DNA of 64,000 nt from Haloarcula halophila (GTDB lineage Archaea > Halobacteriota > Halobacteria > Halobacteriales > Haloarculaceae): assembly GCF_029278565.1 (NCBI RefSeq), contig NZ_CP119561.1, positions 186,001 to 250,000 on the forward strand, given 5' to 3'. The position numbers and the translations under genes were made by a program. The stretch's first letter is position 1, and the number at the start of each line of letters is the position of its first letter. Shown here piece by piece: positions 1 through 9,641 of this stretch. Below the pieces are notes generated by a model. The model saw nothing but the letters and a program-made list of their open reading frames with translations. It did no database searches and was not told where the DNA came from.

Positions 1-1574
1 ACGTCTTCGTAGGCTAGATGTGCGTCGATCAACGAAAACGTGTTACTGTCGACTCGCACGTCCAGTTCGCCTTCATCCAGTCGAAGCACGTAGATGCCCC
101 GGTCGGGACACCACATCGTCTTGAGGGCATTATAAATGTGTTCAGCCTGCGTTGTAGCGTGGTCTCGGACCGACGTATTTAGTGGTGTGGTCGCAATTGC
201 GCTATAGGCATGCAGAAATTTCGCAGCTGTATGAGTAAACCGACCATTCATATTCTCCCAAGCGTTTTCGCATTCAGTCGGTAACCCATCTGCCTCCAGC
301 GAGAGGTCCATCCCTTCTATCCCCAACTCCAAGGCCGTTTCGATATCTCGAATCGTGTCTTCAGGGAGTGATCCGTGGTGTGAAGAGAGGTAGTTCGCGA
401 GGAAAATAAGGACACTCGCTGTCTGGTCAGCTTGATATTGCGTTTCAGATCCCTCGAGGTGGCCGTTTGCCCATCCAGGTGCCAGGCGGCCATTCATTGG
501 CCACACACGATGGGGCCACCGCCCATCAGCCAGCTGCGTCCGGAGATACAACTGGGCGCTCTTCCGGTGTTGTTCCGCCACATCGAGGCCAAGTCTCTCG
601 CCAGCCTCCAACAGGAACATCGAGATCTCTCCGTCGTCCCGAAACCATGTGTACCCGTACCCGCCGGAGTACTGGTAATGTGGATCGAAATCGGGACCTG
701 CTATCCGAGCACCCGTCGGTGCCGAAAGGAGATCGAGGACAGTTAGATCCGTTTCGACAAGCCGGTTCGTATCATCGGTAAGCGGTTCTGGTCGTTGTTT
801 GGCAGTAAACGAATTCGAGGAGCTATAATGCTGTATCTGGTTACCGACCTGTTCGAGGCCGGCCGACCGTGGTTGTTCTTCGATGTCCGACAGTGTCGTA
901 ACGATGGTCGTCCGTCCATTTTTGAGTTCGGCACGGAAACTCACACCCCCTGTAAGACGGCTTCCCTCATAGCTCTCGGCAGCATCCTCTCGTGGGAACG
1001 ACTGTGGTTCGTCGGCCAGAATCTCGTCGAATGTCTCTAACACCTGTGGTGTAACTTCCAGTTCCGTCGACGCGCCGAGATAGTCGTGTTCTCTGTTATG
1101 ATACAGTTCCACAGTCTCGCCGTCGTGAATCAACTGTCCGATTCGCCCTTCCTGTCCCTCCGGGGTGAATTCGACGAATCCGACGATTTCGAGTCGGTCA
1201 GGGGCCTCACCTCGGAGTTCGAACACGGTTACGTGTGAGAGAGTATCGGTGAAATCGCGCTGTACAATATCGAACCGCTCGAAACTGTGGATCGTCTCGA
1301 CGAACGAAGCTCCTTCGGCTGTCTGTGTTGCTCCGTCGTTGGCATCAAACCATGTGACTCTCCCGTCGACCTGAACACCGAACCGGGATGCAGAGATTCC
1401 GTGGAGCCCGGAGAGTGGATACGAATAGTCTCGCAGTGACCCATCCGGACTAACGTGGACGAGTCGCCGTTCCGATCCAGTAAACTGTCCCAATTGCGTG
1501 CGCCGCTCACCAGGAAATCGGTCCTCTGTGTCTCTGTTTTGCTTGTAGTCATCAAGTGACCGTCGGAGTCCCAT
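1..1574 (-). CDS. Glycoside hydrolase family 15 (glucoamylase-like) protein, 3' end outside window
   Basis: The minus strand is open from an ATG at 1574 to the window edge, about 524 residues without a stop. It matches archaeal GH15 glucoamylase/trehalase-type proteins: an N-terminal beta-rich domain, then a helical-barrel start with the segment YSGGYGYTWFRDDGE around residue 285, where catalytic-domain substrate contacts sit. The stretch WPMNGRLAPGWANGHLEG follows. There is no signal peptide, so a cytoplasmic enzyme hydrolysing imported alpha-glucosides is likely. It is divergent from the sugar transport operon at 1671, which supports a joint role. The general acid and base residues lie at least partly beyond the window and cannot be checked. 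Confidence 0.85.
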   Translation of the reverse strand, partial: MGLRRSLDDYKQNRDTEDRFPGERRTQLGQFTGSERRLVHVSPDGSLRDYSYPLSGLHGISASRFGVQVDGRVTWFDANDGATQTAEGASFVETIHSFERFDIVQRDFTDTLSHVTVFELRGEAPDRLEIVGFVEFTPEGQEGRIGQLIHDGETVELYHNREHDYLGASTELEVTPQVLETFDEILADEPQSFPREDAAESYEGSRLTGGVSFRAELKNGRTTIVTTLSDIEEQPRSAGLEQVGNQIQHYSSSNSFTAKQRPEPLTDDTNRLVETDLTVLDLLSAPTGARIAGPDFDPHYQYSGGYGYTWFRDDGEISMFLLEAGERLGLDVAEQHRKSAQLYLRTQLADGRWPHRVWPMNGRLAPGWANGHLEGSETQYQADQTASVLIFLANYLSSHHGSLPEDTIRDIETALELGIEGMDLSLEADGLPTECENAWENMNGRFTHTAAKFLHAYSAIATTPLNTSVRDHATTQAEHIYNALKTMWCPDRGIYVLRLDEGELDVRVDSNTFSLIDAHLAYED

Positions 1575-1670
1575 ACCAGAGGTGGGGCGAACTGCAGATA
1601 AAGTTCTTGTGATATCTCAATTTAAATCCCTAAAGTATAAGTGTGCGTATTTTGATTGACAAAGCGGACA
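1575..1670. promoter_or_regulatory. Divergent promoter region between GH15 gene and sugar ABC operon
   Basis: This is a 96-bp AT-rich gap between divergent starts. The block TTTAAATCCCTAAAGTATAA at 1621-1640 is the most TATA/BRE-like stretch and lies about 30-50 bp from the rightward ATG. No repeat or operator is obvious by eye. Confidence 0.45.
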
Positions 1671-3167
1671 ATGTCAGAATACTCGAAAACGGATGGAAAG
1701 CGAAGCAGCATCTCGCGGCGACGGTTCGTCACGGGAGTTGGCGTCTCGGGGATTGCTGGTCTCGCAGGCTGTGCGAGTTCCTCGAACGATGGTGATGGCA
1801 ACGCGAACGATAACGGAACACAGGCCGGTGATGCCGGGAACAGCGGATCAACGACCGTCTCGTGGGGTTTCGATGCGACGGTGGTCCAGGACCACGCTGA
1901 TCAGGTTCGTGACGCACTTCATGACGAGGGTGGGCTTTCAGACGATATCCAAATCGAGTTCGAACAGGGCCAACCCGATAGCGGCAAGCGACGGGCCAAC
2001 TACAACCGGCTTCTGGGCTCACAGGAGACCAAACCTGACCTGTTCATGATGGACAACGGGTGGGTGAACATCTTCATCCAGAGGGGCCAACTTGCCAACC
2101 TCTCGGAGCTCCTGACCGAGGAGATGCTCTCGACGATCGACGAGGAGTATTTCAGTGGCTTCACCGAGACAGCTATTGACCCGTCGAGTGGCGACCTCTT
2201 TGGCGTGCCACTCTACCCCGATTACCCGACGATGCTGTACCGAAAGGACCTCGTCGAGCAAGCCGGCTACAGCCCCGAGTCGGAGAATTGGGCCACAGAG
2301 CCGATGACCTGGGAGGAGTGGTCGAACGTCGCGGCGGACACGGTTGACGCGATGGATGTCGAGTACGGCTTTACGACCCAGTGGGATATCTACGAGGGAA
2401 CCGCCTGCTGTACGTTCAACGAAGTCCTGTCTTCGTGGGGTGGCGCCTACTTCGGCGGTCGCGAGAACCTCTTTGGCCCGGTTGGCGACCGGCCCGTCAC
2501 CGTCGATTCCCAGCCGGTTATCGATTCGCTGAACATGATGCGGAAGTTCGTTCACGACGAGGACTTCGACAAACTCCAAGGGTACGGCGGCGGGTTCACC
2601 CCGACGGAGATCCTCGGGTGGATTGAGGACGGATCGCTTGCCCCGTTCCTCGACGGGAACGCGCTCTTCCACCGGAACTGGCCATACGCCATCAATCAGG
2701 CCGCCTCGGAGTTCGGCGACGACCTTGGAACGATGCCGATTCCCTACGCGGTCTCGGAAAGCAACGCGGAGTTCCCGGGTACTGGAGGGACGACGTCCGC
2801 ACTGGGTGGTTGGCACATTACTGTCAACCCTTACAGCGAGAAACTCGATGCAGTCACTCAGGTTATCGAGGCGACGATGAGCGAAGCGTTCCAACTGTTC
2901 CTATTAGAAATGGAGGGATGGCTGCCGCCACGGGGAAGCCTGTTCAACTCCAGCGAAGCGGCGAACATCGATCCGATGGGCAATTACATGGAGACGCTCC
3001 GCGTGGCCGGTGAGAACACGATGGCTCGCCCTGTCACATCGGTCTGGAGCGATCAATCCAGCAATATTTCCCAGCAAGCCAACCGCGCGGTCAATCAGGA
3101 TGTATCCTCCGCAGAAGCGATGGCCACTCTCCAGTCCCGGCTGAAGCAAACTGAGAGCAGCACCTGA
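1671..3167 (+). CDS. Extracellular sugar-binding protein of an ABC importer (Tat lipoprotein)
   Basis: This is the substrate-binding component of a carbohydrate ABC transporter. The ATG at 1671 is preferred over an in-frame TTG at 1656. The N-terminus carries SRRRF near residues 15-19 and the lipobox LAGC with Cys near residue 34, so export by Tat and lipid anchoring outside the cell are expected. An Asp/Asn/Gly-rich linker follows, then a family-1 type binding fold of about 440 residues with the segment YPDYPTMLYRKDL typical of maltose/trehalose-binding proteins. Permease and ATPase genes follow on the same strand. The exact sugar cannot be read from sequence; trehalose or maltodextrin is likely because of the GH15 neighbour. 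Confidence 0.9.
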   Translation: MSEYSKTDGKRSSISRRRFVTGVGVSGIAGLAGCASSSNDGDGNANDNGTQAGDAGNSGSTTVSWGFDATVVQDHADQVRDALHDEGGLSDDIQIEFEQGQPDSGKRRANYNRLLGSQETKPDLFMMDNGWVNIFIQRGQLANLSELLTEEMLSTIDEEYFSGFTETAIDPSSGDLFGVPLYPDYPTMLYRKDLVEQAGYSPESENWATEPMTWEEWSNVAADTVDAMDVEYGFTTQWDIYEGTACCTFNEVLSSWGGAYFGGRENLFGPVGDRPVTVDSQPVIDSLNMMRKFVHDEDFDKLQGYGGGFTPTEILGWIEDGSLAPFLDGNALFHRNWPYAINQAASEFGDDLGTMPIPYAVSESNAEFPGTGGTTSALGGWHITVNPYSEKLDAVTQVIEATMSEAFQLFLLEMEGWLPPRGSLFNSSEAANIDPMGNYMETLRVAGENTMARPVTSVWSDQSSNISQQANRAVNQDVSSAEAMATLQSRLKQTESST

Positions 3168-3229
3168 GCTGCGGTTGGATTTTACTCACTCAACACCATT
3201 ATGCGAACGACACTAGCGGGAGGCAATCC

Positions 3230-4222
3230 GTGAGCCCAGAGGCATCGACCCGCCAGTCCAGGGAATCACGCCGCTCTGGTATCCTTGTTGAACTGACTCG
3301 GCGAATGGAGAACTTGAGCGACACCCAATATGCGTATCTGTTACTGGTCCCAGTGTTCGTCCTGTTGGGTATCGTCGCGCTGTACCCACTGCTCAGGACC
3401 TTCGAGCTGTCGCTGTTCCGTCTCTCGACGGACTTCTCCTCGACGACCTTCGTGGGAGTCGGGAACTACGTCGAGCTGTTCACCGGTGAGCTGGATCGGT
3501 ACCTCCCCGGTGGGACCTCCTTCCTCCCGACCGAGCTAACACTGACCGGGATGCTCAACAGCGCCCTGGTCGTCACGATCGTCTTCGCCGTGGTGAGCGT
3601 CCTCTTCGAGACCCTGATCGGGCTGGGACAGGCGCTCATCCTCAATCAGGACTTCTACGGGCGTCGGTGGATCCGCGCGGCCATCATCATCCCGTGGGCA
3701 GTCCCGGTCGTTATCCAGGGGATGATCTTCTTCCTGATGTTCAACTCCAACATCGGGTTCGCGACGCCGTTCCTCGCGGATCTTGGGTTATTAGCGCCGA
3801 CGAACACGCTCAACGACACCGCCAGTGCAGTGTTTATCATCATCGTCGCTGACATCTGGAAGACCTCGGCGTTCATGGCGCTATTGATACTCGCCGGGCT
3901 CCAGAGCATCGACCGCGGCCTCTACAACGTCGCGAAGGTCGCGGGCGCGACCAAGTGGCAGCAGTTCAAGTACATCACCTTCCCGCTGATCCTGCCCACC
4001 ATCGGGATCGCCGTACTGTTCCGCTCCGTGCAGGCGATGCGGGTCTACGGTATCATCGACACCGTGTCGAGTTGTACCGTCGTTCCGTCGCTGTCCTGTA
4101 TGGTCGTGGCAACGTTCACGACGCGTGAGGGCGTGTCCGCCTCCATCGCGTTCGTCACTGCGGCGATCATCGGAATCGTGGTGATGGGAATTATCCTCTG
4201 GCAAGGGGAGGACGCGATCTAA
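3230..4222 (+). CDS. Sugar ABC transporter permease, MalF/UgpA type
   Basis: This is a 330-residue integral membrane subunit with a cytoplasmic N-terminus of about 30 residues and six predicted membrane spans. The cytoplasmic coupling (EAA) loop is visible as NVAKVAGATKWQQFKYITFP around residues 232-251. The start is GTG, 62 bp after the binding-protein gene. It pairs with the next gene to form the channel. Only one base separates the two permease genes, so translation is probably coupled. The C-terminal region with two cysteines (SSCTVVPSLSC) is somewhat unlike the family norm. Confidence 0.9.
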   Translation: MSPEASTRQSRESRRSGILVELTRRMENLSDTQYAYLLLVPVFVLLGIVALYPLLRTFELSLFRLSTDFSSTTFVGVGNYVELFTGELDRYLPGGTSFLPTELTLTGMLNSALVVTIVFAVVSVLFETLIGLGQALILNQDFYGRRWIRAAIIIPWAVPVVIQGMIFFLMFNSNIGFATPFLADLGLLAPTNTLNDTASAVFIIIVADIWKTSAFMALLILAGLQSIDRGLYNVAKVAGATKWQQFKYITFPLILPTIGIAVLFRSVQAMRVYGIIDTVSSCTVVPSLSCMVVATFTTREGVSASIAFVTAAIIGIVVMGIILWQGEDAI

Positions 4223-4223
4223 C

Positions 4224-5213
4224 ATGGCAACGACAACTGGCAACACCGACGCGAGTGACGAAGGCGGGATCAGTGGCTGGGCCAAACGAGTGATAGCCAA
4301 CCCCGAAGGCCTCTACAGGTCACTGTTCTACGCCGCGATGGTGTTTTTCCTCGTGACGACGCTGTTCCCCTTCTACTGGCTGGCCGTGCTGGCAGTCACG
4401 CCGGAAGGGAACCTCCTGGCCGGGAGTTTCCTGCCCCAGCTCGGTGGGTTCACCATCCCCCTGCCGACGCCGAAGGGGTTCAATCCGGAAGCGTTCATCA
4501 CGGTCTTCGAACAGGTACCGTTCCACCTGTACATGCTGAACAGCTTCGCGCTGGCGGTCACCACGACCATCATCGTCTTGATCGTCGCGAGTCTCGCGGG
4601 ATACGTCTTCGGTCGACTCCGATTCCCCGGCCGTGCGCTCCTGATGCTGGGTATCCTGGCGATCAGCTACTTCCCGCCGGCGGCGTTCGTCATCCCGCTG
4701 TTCAAGGCCTTCGCGGGCAACGAGCCGTTGTTACTGCCGTTCACACAGATACCGCTGTTCACGCCGCCGAGACTGTTGAACACGCCGGGATCGATGATTC
4801 TTCCCTTCAGCGCACTGTTCATGCCGCTGTCGATTTTCATCCTCACGACCTTCTACGGGCAGATTCCCGACGGGTTAGAGGACGCAGCACGCGTCGAGGG
4901 GACGACGCGACTCGGCGCGCTGTTCCGGGTCATCATGCCGCTGTCGGCGCCGGGTGTGGCGACGGCCTCCGTGCTGACCTTTATCGCGGTGTACAACGAG
5001 TATTTCTTCAGTTCGATCATGGCTACCTCGCCCGAGGCGGCGAAGTGGTCACCGATCGTCGGCGGGATACTCAGCTACCAGACCCAGTACACCACCCAGT
5101 ACAACCTCATGGCGGCTGCGAGTATCGTCGGGGTCCTCCCCGTCGTCATCCTCGTCGTCGTCGCACAGGAACGCATCGTCAGCGGACTGACCTCAGGAGC
5201 ACTCAAGGAGTAA
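4224..5213 (+). CDS. Sugar ABC transporter permease, MalG/UgpE type
   Basis: This is a 329-residue inner-membrane permease with six spans. Its coupling loop is visible as LEDAARVEGTTRLGALFRVI around residues 218-237, followed by MPLSAPG. It is the partner of the preceding permease in a heterodimeric channel. It starts one base after the previous stop, and the ATPase gene follows four bases after its own stop, so this is a tight operon. Confidence 0.9.
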   Translation: MATTTGNTDASDEGGISGWAKRVIANPEGLYRSLFYAAMVFFLVTTLFPFYWLAVLAVTPEGNLLAGSFLPQLGGFTIPLPTPKGFNPEAFITVFEQVPFHLYMLNSFALAVTTTIIVLIVASLAGYVFGRLRFPGRALLMLGILAISYFPPAAFVIPLFKAFAGNEPLLLPFTQIPLFTPPRLLNTPGSMILPFSALFMPLSIFILTTFYGQIPDGLEDAARVEGTTRLGALFRVIMPLSAPGVATASVLTFIAVYNEYFFSSIMATSPEAAKWSPIVGGILSYQTQYTTQYNLMAAASIVGVLPVVILVVVAQERIVSGLTSGALKE

Positions 5214-5217
5214 CACA

Positions 5218-6414
5218 ATGGCACGAGTCAAACTCGAACACGTCACGAAACGCTACGACGATCAAGGTGAAGTAGTCACCGCGGTCGACGACATGAACCT
5301 CGACATCGACCACGGCGAGTTCATCTGTTTCGTCGGTCCGTCCGGCTGTGGGAAATCGACGACCATGGAGACGATCGCCGGGCTGACAATCCCCTCCGAG
5401 GGGCAGATATTCATCGGCGACCGGGAGGTGACGAACCTCCCGCCGAAAGACCGGGGCATCGCGATGGTGTTCCAGAACATCGCGCTGTTCCCCCACATGG
5501 ACGTCTACGACAACATCAGCTTCGGCCTCCGACTCCGAGACTATCCCCAAGACGAGATCGACCGCCGCGTCGAGCGAGCGGCCGACATCGTCCAACTCGA
5601 AGGGATGCTCGGGCGGATGCCCGAAGAGATGTCCGGCGGCCAGCGCCAGCGTGTCGCGATCGCCCGGGCGATCGTCCGCGAACCGGACGTGTTCCTGATG
5701 GACGAGCCACTGGCGAACCTCGACGCGAAGCTGAAAGTCCACATGCGGACCGAACTTCAGCGCCTCCACAAGGAACTGGACACCACGATCATCTACGTCA
5801 CCCATGACCAGGAAGAGGCGATGACCCTCTCGGACCGGATCGCCGTCCTCAACGCGGGGAGTCTCCAGCAGATCGCACCGCCGCTGACCTGCTACAACGA
5901 GCCCGACAACCTCTTCGTGGCCGGGTTCATCGGCTCGCCGTCGATGAACTTCGTCTCGGCGACGGTCTCGGAGAACGCGCTGGAGACGCCGAACTTTACC
6001 CTAGAGTTCGATCCGACGACCGTCGAGGGCGTCGGTGTCGGTGACGATCTGACGATCGGCATCCGACCGGAGGACATCTATCCGTCCCAGGAACGAAGCG
6101 AGGTTCCCGACCCGTCGATGCCGATCCCGACACGGACGGACATCCTGGAACCGATGGGCGACGAGATCTTCGCCTACTTGCTGCTAGGCGAAGGGGAGAC
6201 CTCGATGGATCAAGAGCGGACGACCGACGACCAACTGCTGATGAGCATCGACCCCGATTCGGCGATCGCCGAGGACGAAGACGTCGAGGTCGTCATCGAC
6301 AGGCGGAACGTCCACCTGTTCGACTCCGCCTCGGGTGACGCGATCGTCCACAAGCTCGAACCGATCGGAGCCGGCGGCGCGACAGCCGGCAGCGAGGCGG
6401 AATCCGACGACTAA
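5218..6414 (+). CDS. Sugar ABC transporter ATP-binding protein, MalK/UgpC type
   Basis: This is a 398-residue ATPase that drives the importer. Walker A GPSGCGKST lies around residues 40-48, the Q-loop is VFQN, the signature is MSGGQRQR, Walker B is VFLMDEPLANLD, and the switch His is in YVTHDQEEA. The C-terminal third carries a TOBE-like regulatory domain (GIRPEDIY) of the MalK class. Length and motif order are normal. The acidic tail suits a halophile. It sits inside the sugar operon. Confidence 0.93.
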   Translation: MARVKLEHVTKRYDDQGEVVTAVDDMNLDIDHGEFICFVGPSGCGKSTTMETIAGLTIPSEGQIFIGDREVTNLPPKDRGIAMVFQNIALFPHMDVYDNISFGLRLRDYPQDEIDRRVERAADIVQLEGMLGRMPEEMSGGQRQRVAIARAIVREPDVFLMDEPLANLDAKLKVHMRTELQRLHKELDTTIIYVTHDQEEAMTLSDRIAVLNAGSLQQIAPPLTCYNEPDNLFVAGFIGSPSMNFVSATVSENALETPNFTLEFDPTTVEGVGVGDDLTIGIRPEDIYPSQERSEVPDPSMPIPTRTDILEPMGDEIFAYLLLGEGETSMDQERTTDDQLLMSIDPDSAIAEDEDVEVVIDRRNVHLFDSASGDAIVHKLEPIGAGGATAGSEAESDD

Positions 6415-6420
6415 CACACA

Positions 6421-6615
6421 ATGCCTGGTACCCTCTGGTGGAGCCTGATGCTGGTCCTGTTTTTCTTCTGGGCGTACGGCTTCGTGTCGTTCGTTCTGGA
6501 TCTGAAAAACACGATCATCCCGGGCGTCATCCAATACAGACGCGGCCGCCGCCGCCAGAAGGCACAGCAGCAACGCGACGAGGAACGAGAGGAAAAGGAA
6601 CGACAGCTGTACTGA
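6421..6615 (+). CDS. Small single-span membrane protein at end of sugar operon
   Basis: This 64-residue protein has one strong hydrophobic span (LWWSLMLVLFFFWAYGFVSFVL, residues ~4-25) and a highly charged, predicted coiled-coil tail rich in Arg, Glu and Gln. It begins six bases after the ATPase stop and so belongs to the operon. A role in stabilising or anchoring the transporter is possible but is inference. I do not recognise a named family. Confidence 0.65.
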   Translation: MPGTLWWSLMLVLFFFWAYGFVSFVLDLKNTIIPGVIQYRRGRRRQKAQQQRDEEREEKERQLY

Positions 6616-7300
6616 TCAACTCCTTGAGTGCGCTGATTCCACCGATATCGTCGCGAGCATTGTTCGCGTAGAAGATTGTGGACACCGCTGAGCGGTAGCT
6701 ATAGAGGCGAAGAGGCAAGATCTCCCTGCCAATGGTCCCAAAACCAACAATTTGTGGAACTTCCACGGGTGTATTCGTTTCCTACGACAGTACATGGGCC
6801 AACATAAAGACCGAGTCAAGAGTCTGTTCCTCGATGGACTGCTGTTCAATGTTCATATCCGAAATGCTCTATCTGGAGTGGTGACGAAGCATCCTCACTG
6901 GGAGTTGCCCTGTTTGAACGAGTCCTGAGAGCGTCGTTAAGATTGTCCCGAACCGGGTATTTGCAAGGGATGGGGAGACTCTAACCAAACCCGTTCAAAC
7001 CCCTCAAGTCGCCCGTGGGTGAAGGTTACCCGATATTTCAGCAGCGGTTCTATCTCGTCGGGCGAATGCGTGATCACGAACCGACCGTGGAAGCCATCTC
7101 GTTCTATCCACCCCTCGTGGACCCGCTTGTGGAACGGTTCAGTTGGTTTCAGTACTATATCGCGCAGCACCTGCATTCAGAGTATCGACGGTGTGCCATC
7201 AGGTGACACGACAGTTTTGAACAGCGTATAACTGGCACAATCGAATCACACTGGCCGGAGAAACCATTACCGAGTAGCACCAATTTGGTGTGACCTATCC
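6616..7300. other. No convincing gene; possible decayed insertion sequence
   Basis: These 685 bp have no ORF with haloarchaeal codon character. The segment around 6668-6720 (GCGTAGAAGATTGTGGACACCGC...) resembles the segment around 9390-9445 (GCGTAGGAGATTGTTGATACTGC...), as if both were remnants of one repeated element. No terminal repeats are visible. Confidence 0.4.
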
Positions 7301-7765
7301 ATGGAACAAGACCCACTGTTTCAGGAAGTACAGCGATTTCGTCAGCCGTGGCTCTGGGCGCTGCTCGGGGGAGTGGCACTGTTGCTGCTTGTGTTAGGGC
7401 CCATTTCGTGGGGAGGACTCGTGATCGTCATCCTGGTTGCAGGCCTGGTCTACAGTCTTCGTCTCCGGACCGAAGTGAGAGCCGACGGCATCTATGTCGA
7501 GATGTGGCCCCTGCATCGTTCCTTCCGTCGCATTTCGTGGGCGGAAACCGAGTCATACGAATCTACAGAATACAGCCCAATCGGTGAGTTCGGTGGCTGG
7601 GGCATTCGGTGGGCGCCTGGGAAAATCGCATACAACGTCAGTGGCAATCGTGGCGTCTGGATCGAGCGGACGGATGGACGGACAATCCTGATCGGCTCCC
7701 AACGACCGGAGGAGTTTGTCAGGGCCATCGAGGAGATATCCCCAGCCCTTCGTGAGGATACCTAA
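7301..7765 (+). CDS. Membrane-anchored PH-like domain protein, conserved haloarchaeal hypothetical (possibly DUF6141)
   Basis: This is a 154-residue protein. Residues ~20-50 form one or two close hydrophobic spans. They are followed by a cytoplasmic beta-rich domain with WGIRWAPGKIAYNVSGNRGV and VWIERTDGRTILIGSQRP, which reads like a small PH-type fold. No catalytic motif is seen. The function is unknown and the family assignment is from memory of similar sequences. It stands alone, flanked by non-coding DNA. Confidence 0.75.
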   Translation: MEQDPLFQEVQRFRQPWLWALLGGVALLLLVLGPISWGGLVIVILVAGLVYSLRLRTEVRADGIYVEMWPLHRSFRRISWAETESYESTEYSPIGEFGGWGIRWAPGKIAYNVSGNRGVWIERTDGRTILIGSQRPEEFVRAIEEISPALREDT

Positions 7766-8057
7766 ACGCGAGTCACTAACTCTTTGAAACGTCGCGAGAA
7801 TCCATTAATAGATACTGGGACTTCCCCGCTAAGACCCGGGTGATCTGTTTGACCACCTCTGCCGCCTCACACTGCTGTGAGGGACAGAAACCTGTCCGTT
7901 CCAAGGAATTCTGTGCGGACAGCCGTTGACACGACTGTCCGGCACAAGCGGTTCTCGAGTGCTGTTGCTAGCGAGAGGGGGAGAATGCGGCGGTACGGTC
8001 AATGGTTAGCGTTGGCCTAGCCAGAGTCCTGGCGGAATCGTGGCGTTCCTCACACTC

Positions 8058-8777
8058 CTATGCTGGTGCCGTCCTCACACCGTCGTTAGCCTGCTGTCGT
8101 TCGAGGCGTTGCACGAGATCTTCGTCGAAGACGATGCGTTTCTCGCCCCGTCGCTTCCGGACGGTCGCCGCGTCGTCGCAAAGGTCTTCGAGGATCTGGA
8201 TCACCCGCCGGACGGTCTCACTATGTGGCGTGATGTCCAGCCCGGCCTTCAGCACTGTCCCGACCTGGCCGGCAGTGAGACACCAGCCAGCTGGGGCCTT
8301 GTCGGCGTAGTCGCGGACATCCCTTGCAAGGAACCGAGCACGCTGCTGGTTGGCCGAGAGCTCGGTTTCGGCGACCGATTCGGGCAAGGCGACGATGTCC
8401 TCCAGTGGGGTCTCGGTCTCGATCGTCGGTGACTCTGGCTCCGGCTCTGCTTCCGCGAGGTCGCCTTCGGCGAGTCGGTCGCGAAGGTCGTCGAGGCGCT
8501 CCTGAAGATCGGTCTCTGCGACTTTCGTTTTCACTGCCCGTCCGAGTGGGTACCGAGTTCCATCGGTCGCGACAATCTGGATATCACGCTCGTCGCCACT
8601 GTCCCAGTCGATGTAGGCACGGGCTTCGAGTTCGTCGACGCGCTCCTGGAGGCGATCGCGTTCGGCCTCGGCCGCTTTCCGTTGTTCGCGTTCCCCCTCA
8701 AGTTCTGCTCGAAGCTCGGCCGTCTCCTCGGCGACAATCTCCTCAACCTCCTCGCGGGTCAGACAGTCCTCACACAT
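8058..8777 (-). CDS. Coiled-coil protein with C-terminal winged-helix domain, hypothetical
   Basis: I start it at the internal Met of MCEDCLTREEVEEI, because the longer reading adds an Arg/Trp-rich segment atypical for the organism. It encodes 239 residues. An N-terminal CxxC lies at residues 2-5, then a long Glu/Arg coiled coil to about residue 50. The linker is very acidic. A C-terminal region of about 90 residues (SANQQRARFLARDVRDY..., VRRVIQILEDL) looks like a helix-turn-helix domain. Similar proteins are common on haloarchaeal plasmids. DNA binding is inferred; no partner gene is adjacent. Confidence 0.6.
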   Translation of the reverse strand: MCEDCLTREEVEEIVAEETAELRAELEGEREQRKAAEAERDRLQERVDELEARAYIDWDSGDERDIQIVATDGTRYPLGRAVKTKVAETDLQERLDDLRDRLAEGDLAEAEPEPESPTIETETPLEDIVALPESVAETELSANQQRARFLARDVRDYADKAPAGWCLTAGQVGTVLKAGLDITPHSETVRRVIQILEDLCDDAATVRKRRGEKRIVFDEDLVQRLERQQANDGVRTAPA

Positions 8778-9081
8778 CCGGGTCCACCTCCGTTGACGTG
8801 CTTTCGCCAGTCGTTTGATGCCGATTCGCCCTCTCGCTGTAGGGAACAGCCAGGTGCATACTGCAGGCCTGCGTCTGGAATCGAACCAGGTCTTGCCGAC
8901 CACGGCGCGGGCAGGACCAGAGACTGCCCGGCTGCCGGGACGAGTGCTGTGGAACCCCTCGACAGCGAAGGTCCACGCACAGCTCTTGGTGGACGATGAG
9001 CGTGGATTCGGACAGTCGACGAGTCCCGCAGCGACGCAGCGATGTCTCTGGTCGTGGGGAAACGCTTATTATCGGGGCCTC

Positions 9082-9162
9082 AGAAGCAGGAGGTGTCCAA
9101 CCAAGGGGCTGAATTAACAGCCCCTTTGTTTCCTGCTTCTAATACCCATCAGCAGTGGGTAT
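9082..9162. repeat. Three stacked inverted repeats
   Basis: AGAAGCAGGA (9082-9091) pairs with TCCTGCTTCT (9131-9140). Inside it AAGGGGCTG (9103-9111) pairs with CAGCCCCTTT (9118-9127). Immediately after, ATACCCAT (9142-9149) pairs with GTGGGTAT (9155-9162). This could be a small structured RNA, a terminator pair or the subterminal hairpins of a lost IS200/IS605 element. Confidence 0.6.
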
Positions 9163-9319
9163 CGTGTGTTCCTCTCTTGACGCTAGTCGCGTTCTTAGGG
9201 ACGGTACTTCAACTTTCCGTCTGATGCGATTGGAAAGAAAAGTCGAATGGCTGTATATACCTTGAGACCCTTGTATTTGCTATTAGATCTCAGCCATCCA
9301 AGTCTCGGACACTGTTGTA

Positions 9320-9369
9320 CAGGCGGTACAAGGCGACTGCCCCGGGGCTTGACCCCAGGGTGAGTTCAC
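9320..9369 (+). mobile_element. Solo right-end remnant of an IS200/IS605-family (IS1341-type) element
   Basis: CAGGCGGTACAAGGCGACTG followed by the hairpin CCCCGGGGCTTGACCCCAGG resembles the 3' end/omega-RNA hairpin of haloarchaeal tnpB elements. A second copy with the same layout lies at 42330-42373. No tnpB is attached here. Confidence 0.5.
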
Positions 9370-9641
9370 GAGTTACTTCAATCGCTCTTGCGTAGGAGAT
9401 TGTTGATACTGCTGAGGAGTCGCTGTGGAGTCAAGGAGGACAAGCTGACACAGTATCTCAGAACGTTCCAGCTTCGGCGGAAACTATACCGAAAAACCGG
9501 AGCGAGATACACTCAAACACGCTGTCCGAGCGACACTCTGAAATCAACAATGACTGACGGTAACCTTCTGTTGGCGTCAGCCGGTAGATGGCTCCGAAGA
9601 CGACAGGCTAAAACCGCTCGCAAGAGTGGTCGAATCCGTAG

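Larger units (their letters stand above)
8778..9641. other. 864-bp gene-poor region with hairpins and IS remnants
   Basis: This region contains the promoter side of the coiled-coil gene, nested hairpins at 9082-9162, an IS1341-type right-end remnant at 9320-9369, and a segment at ~9390-9445 similar to 6668-6720. ORFs here are short and not codon-biased. Confidence 0.5.

Noticed and set aside
2019-2894. 291-codon minus-strand ORF inside the binding-protein gene
   Set aside because: Mirror frame of a well-supported gene; composition typical of an antisense shadow.
6937-7176. 79-codon minus-strand ORF
   Set aside because: No start signal, no operon context and no recognisable domain; codon use is ambiguous.
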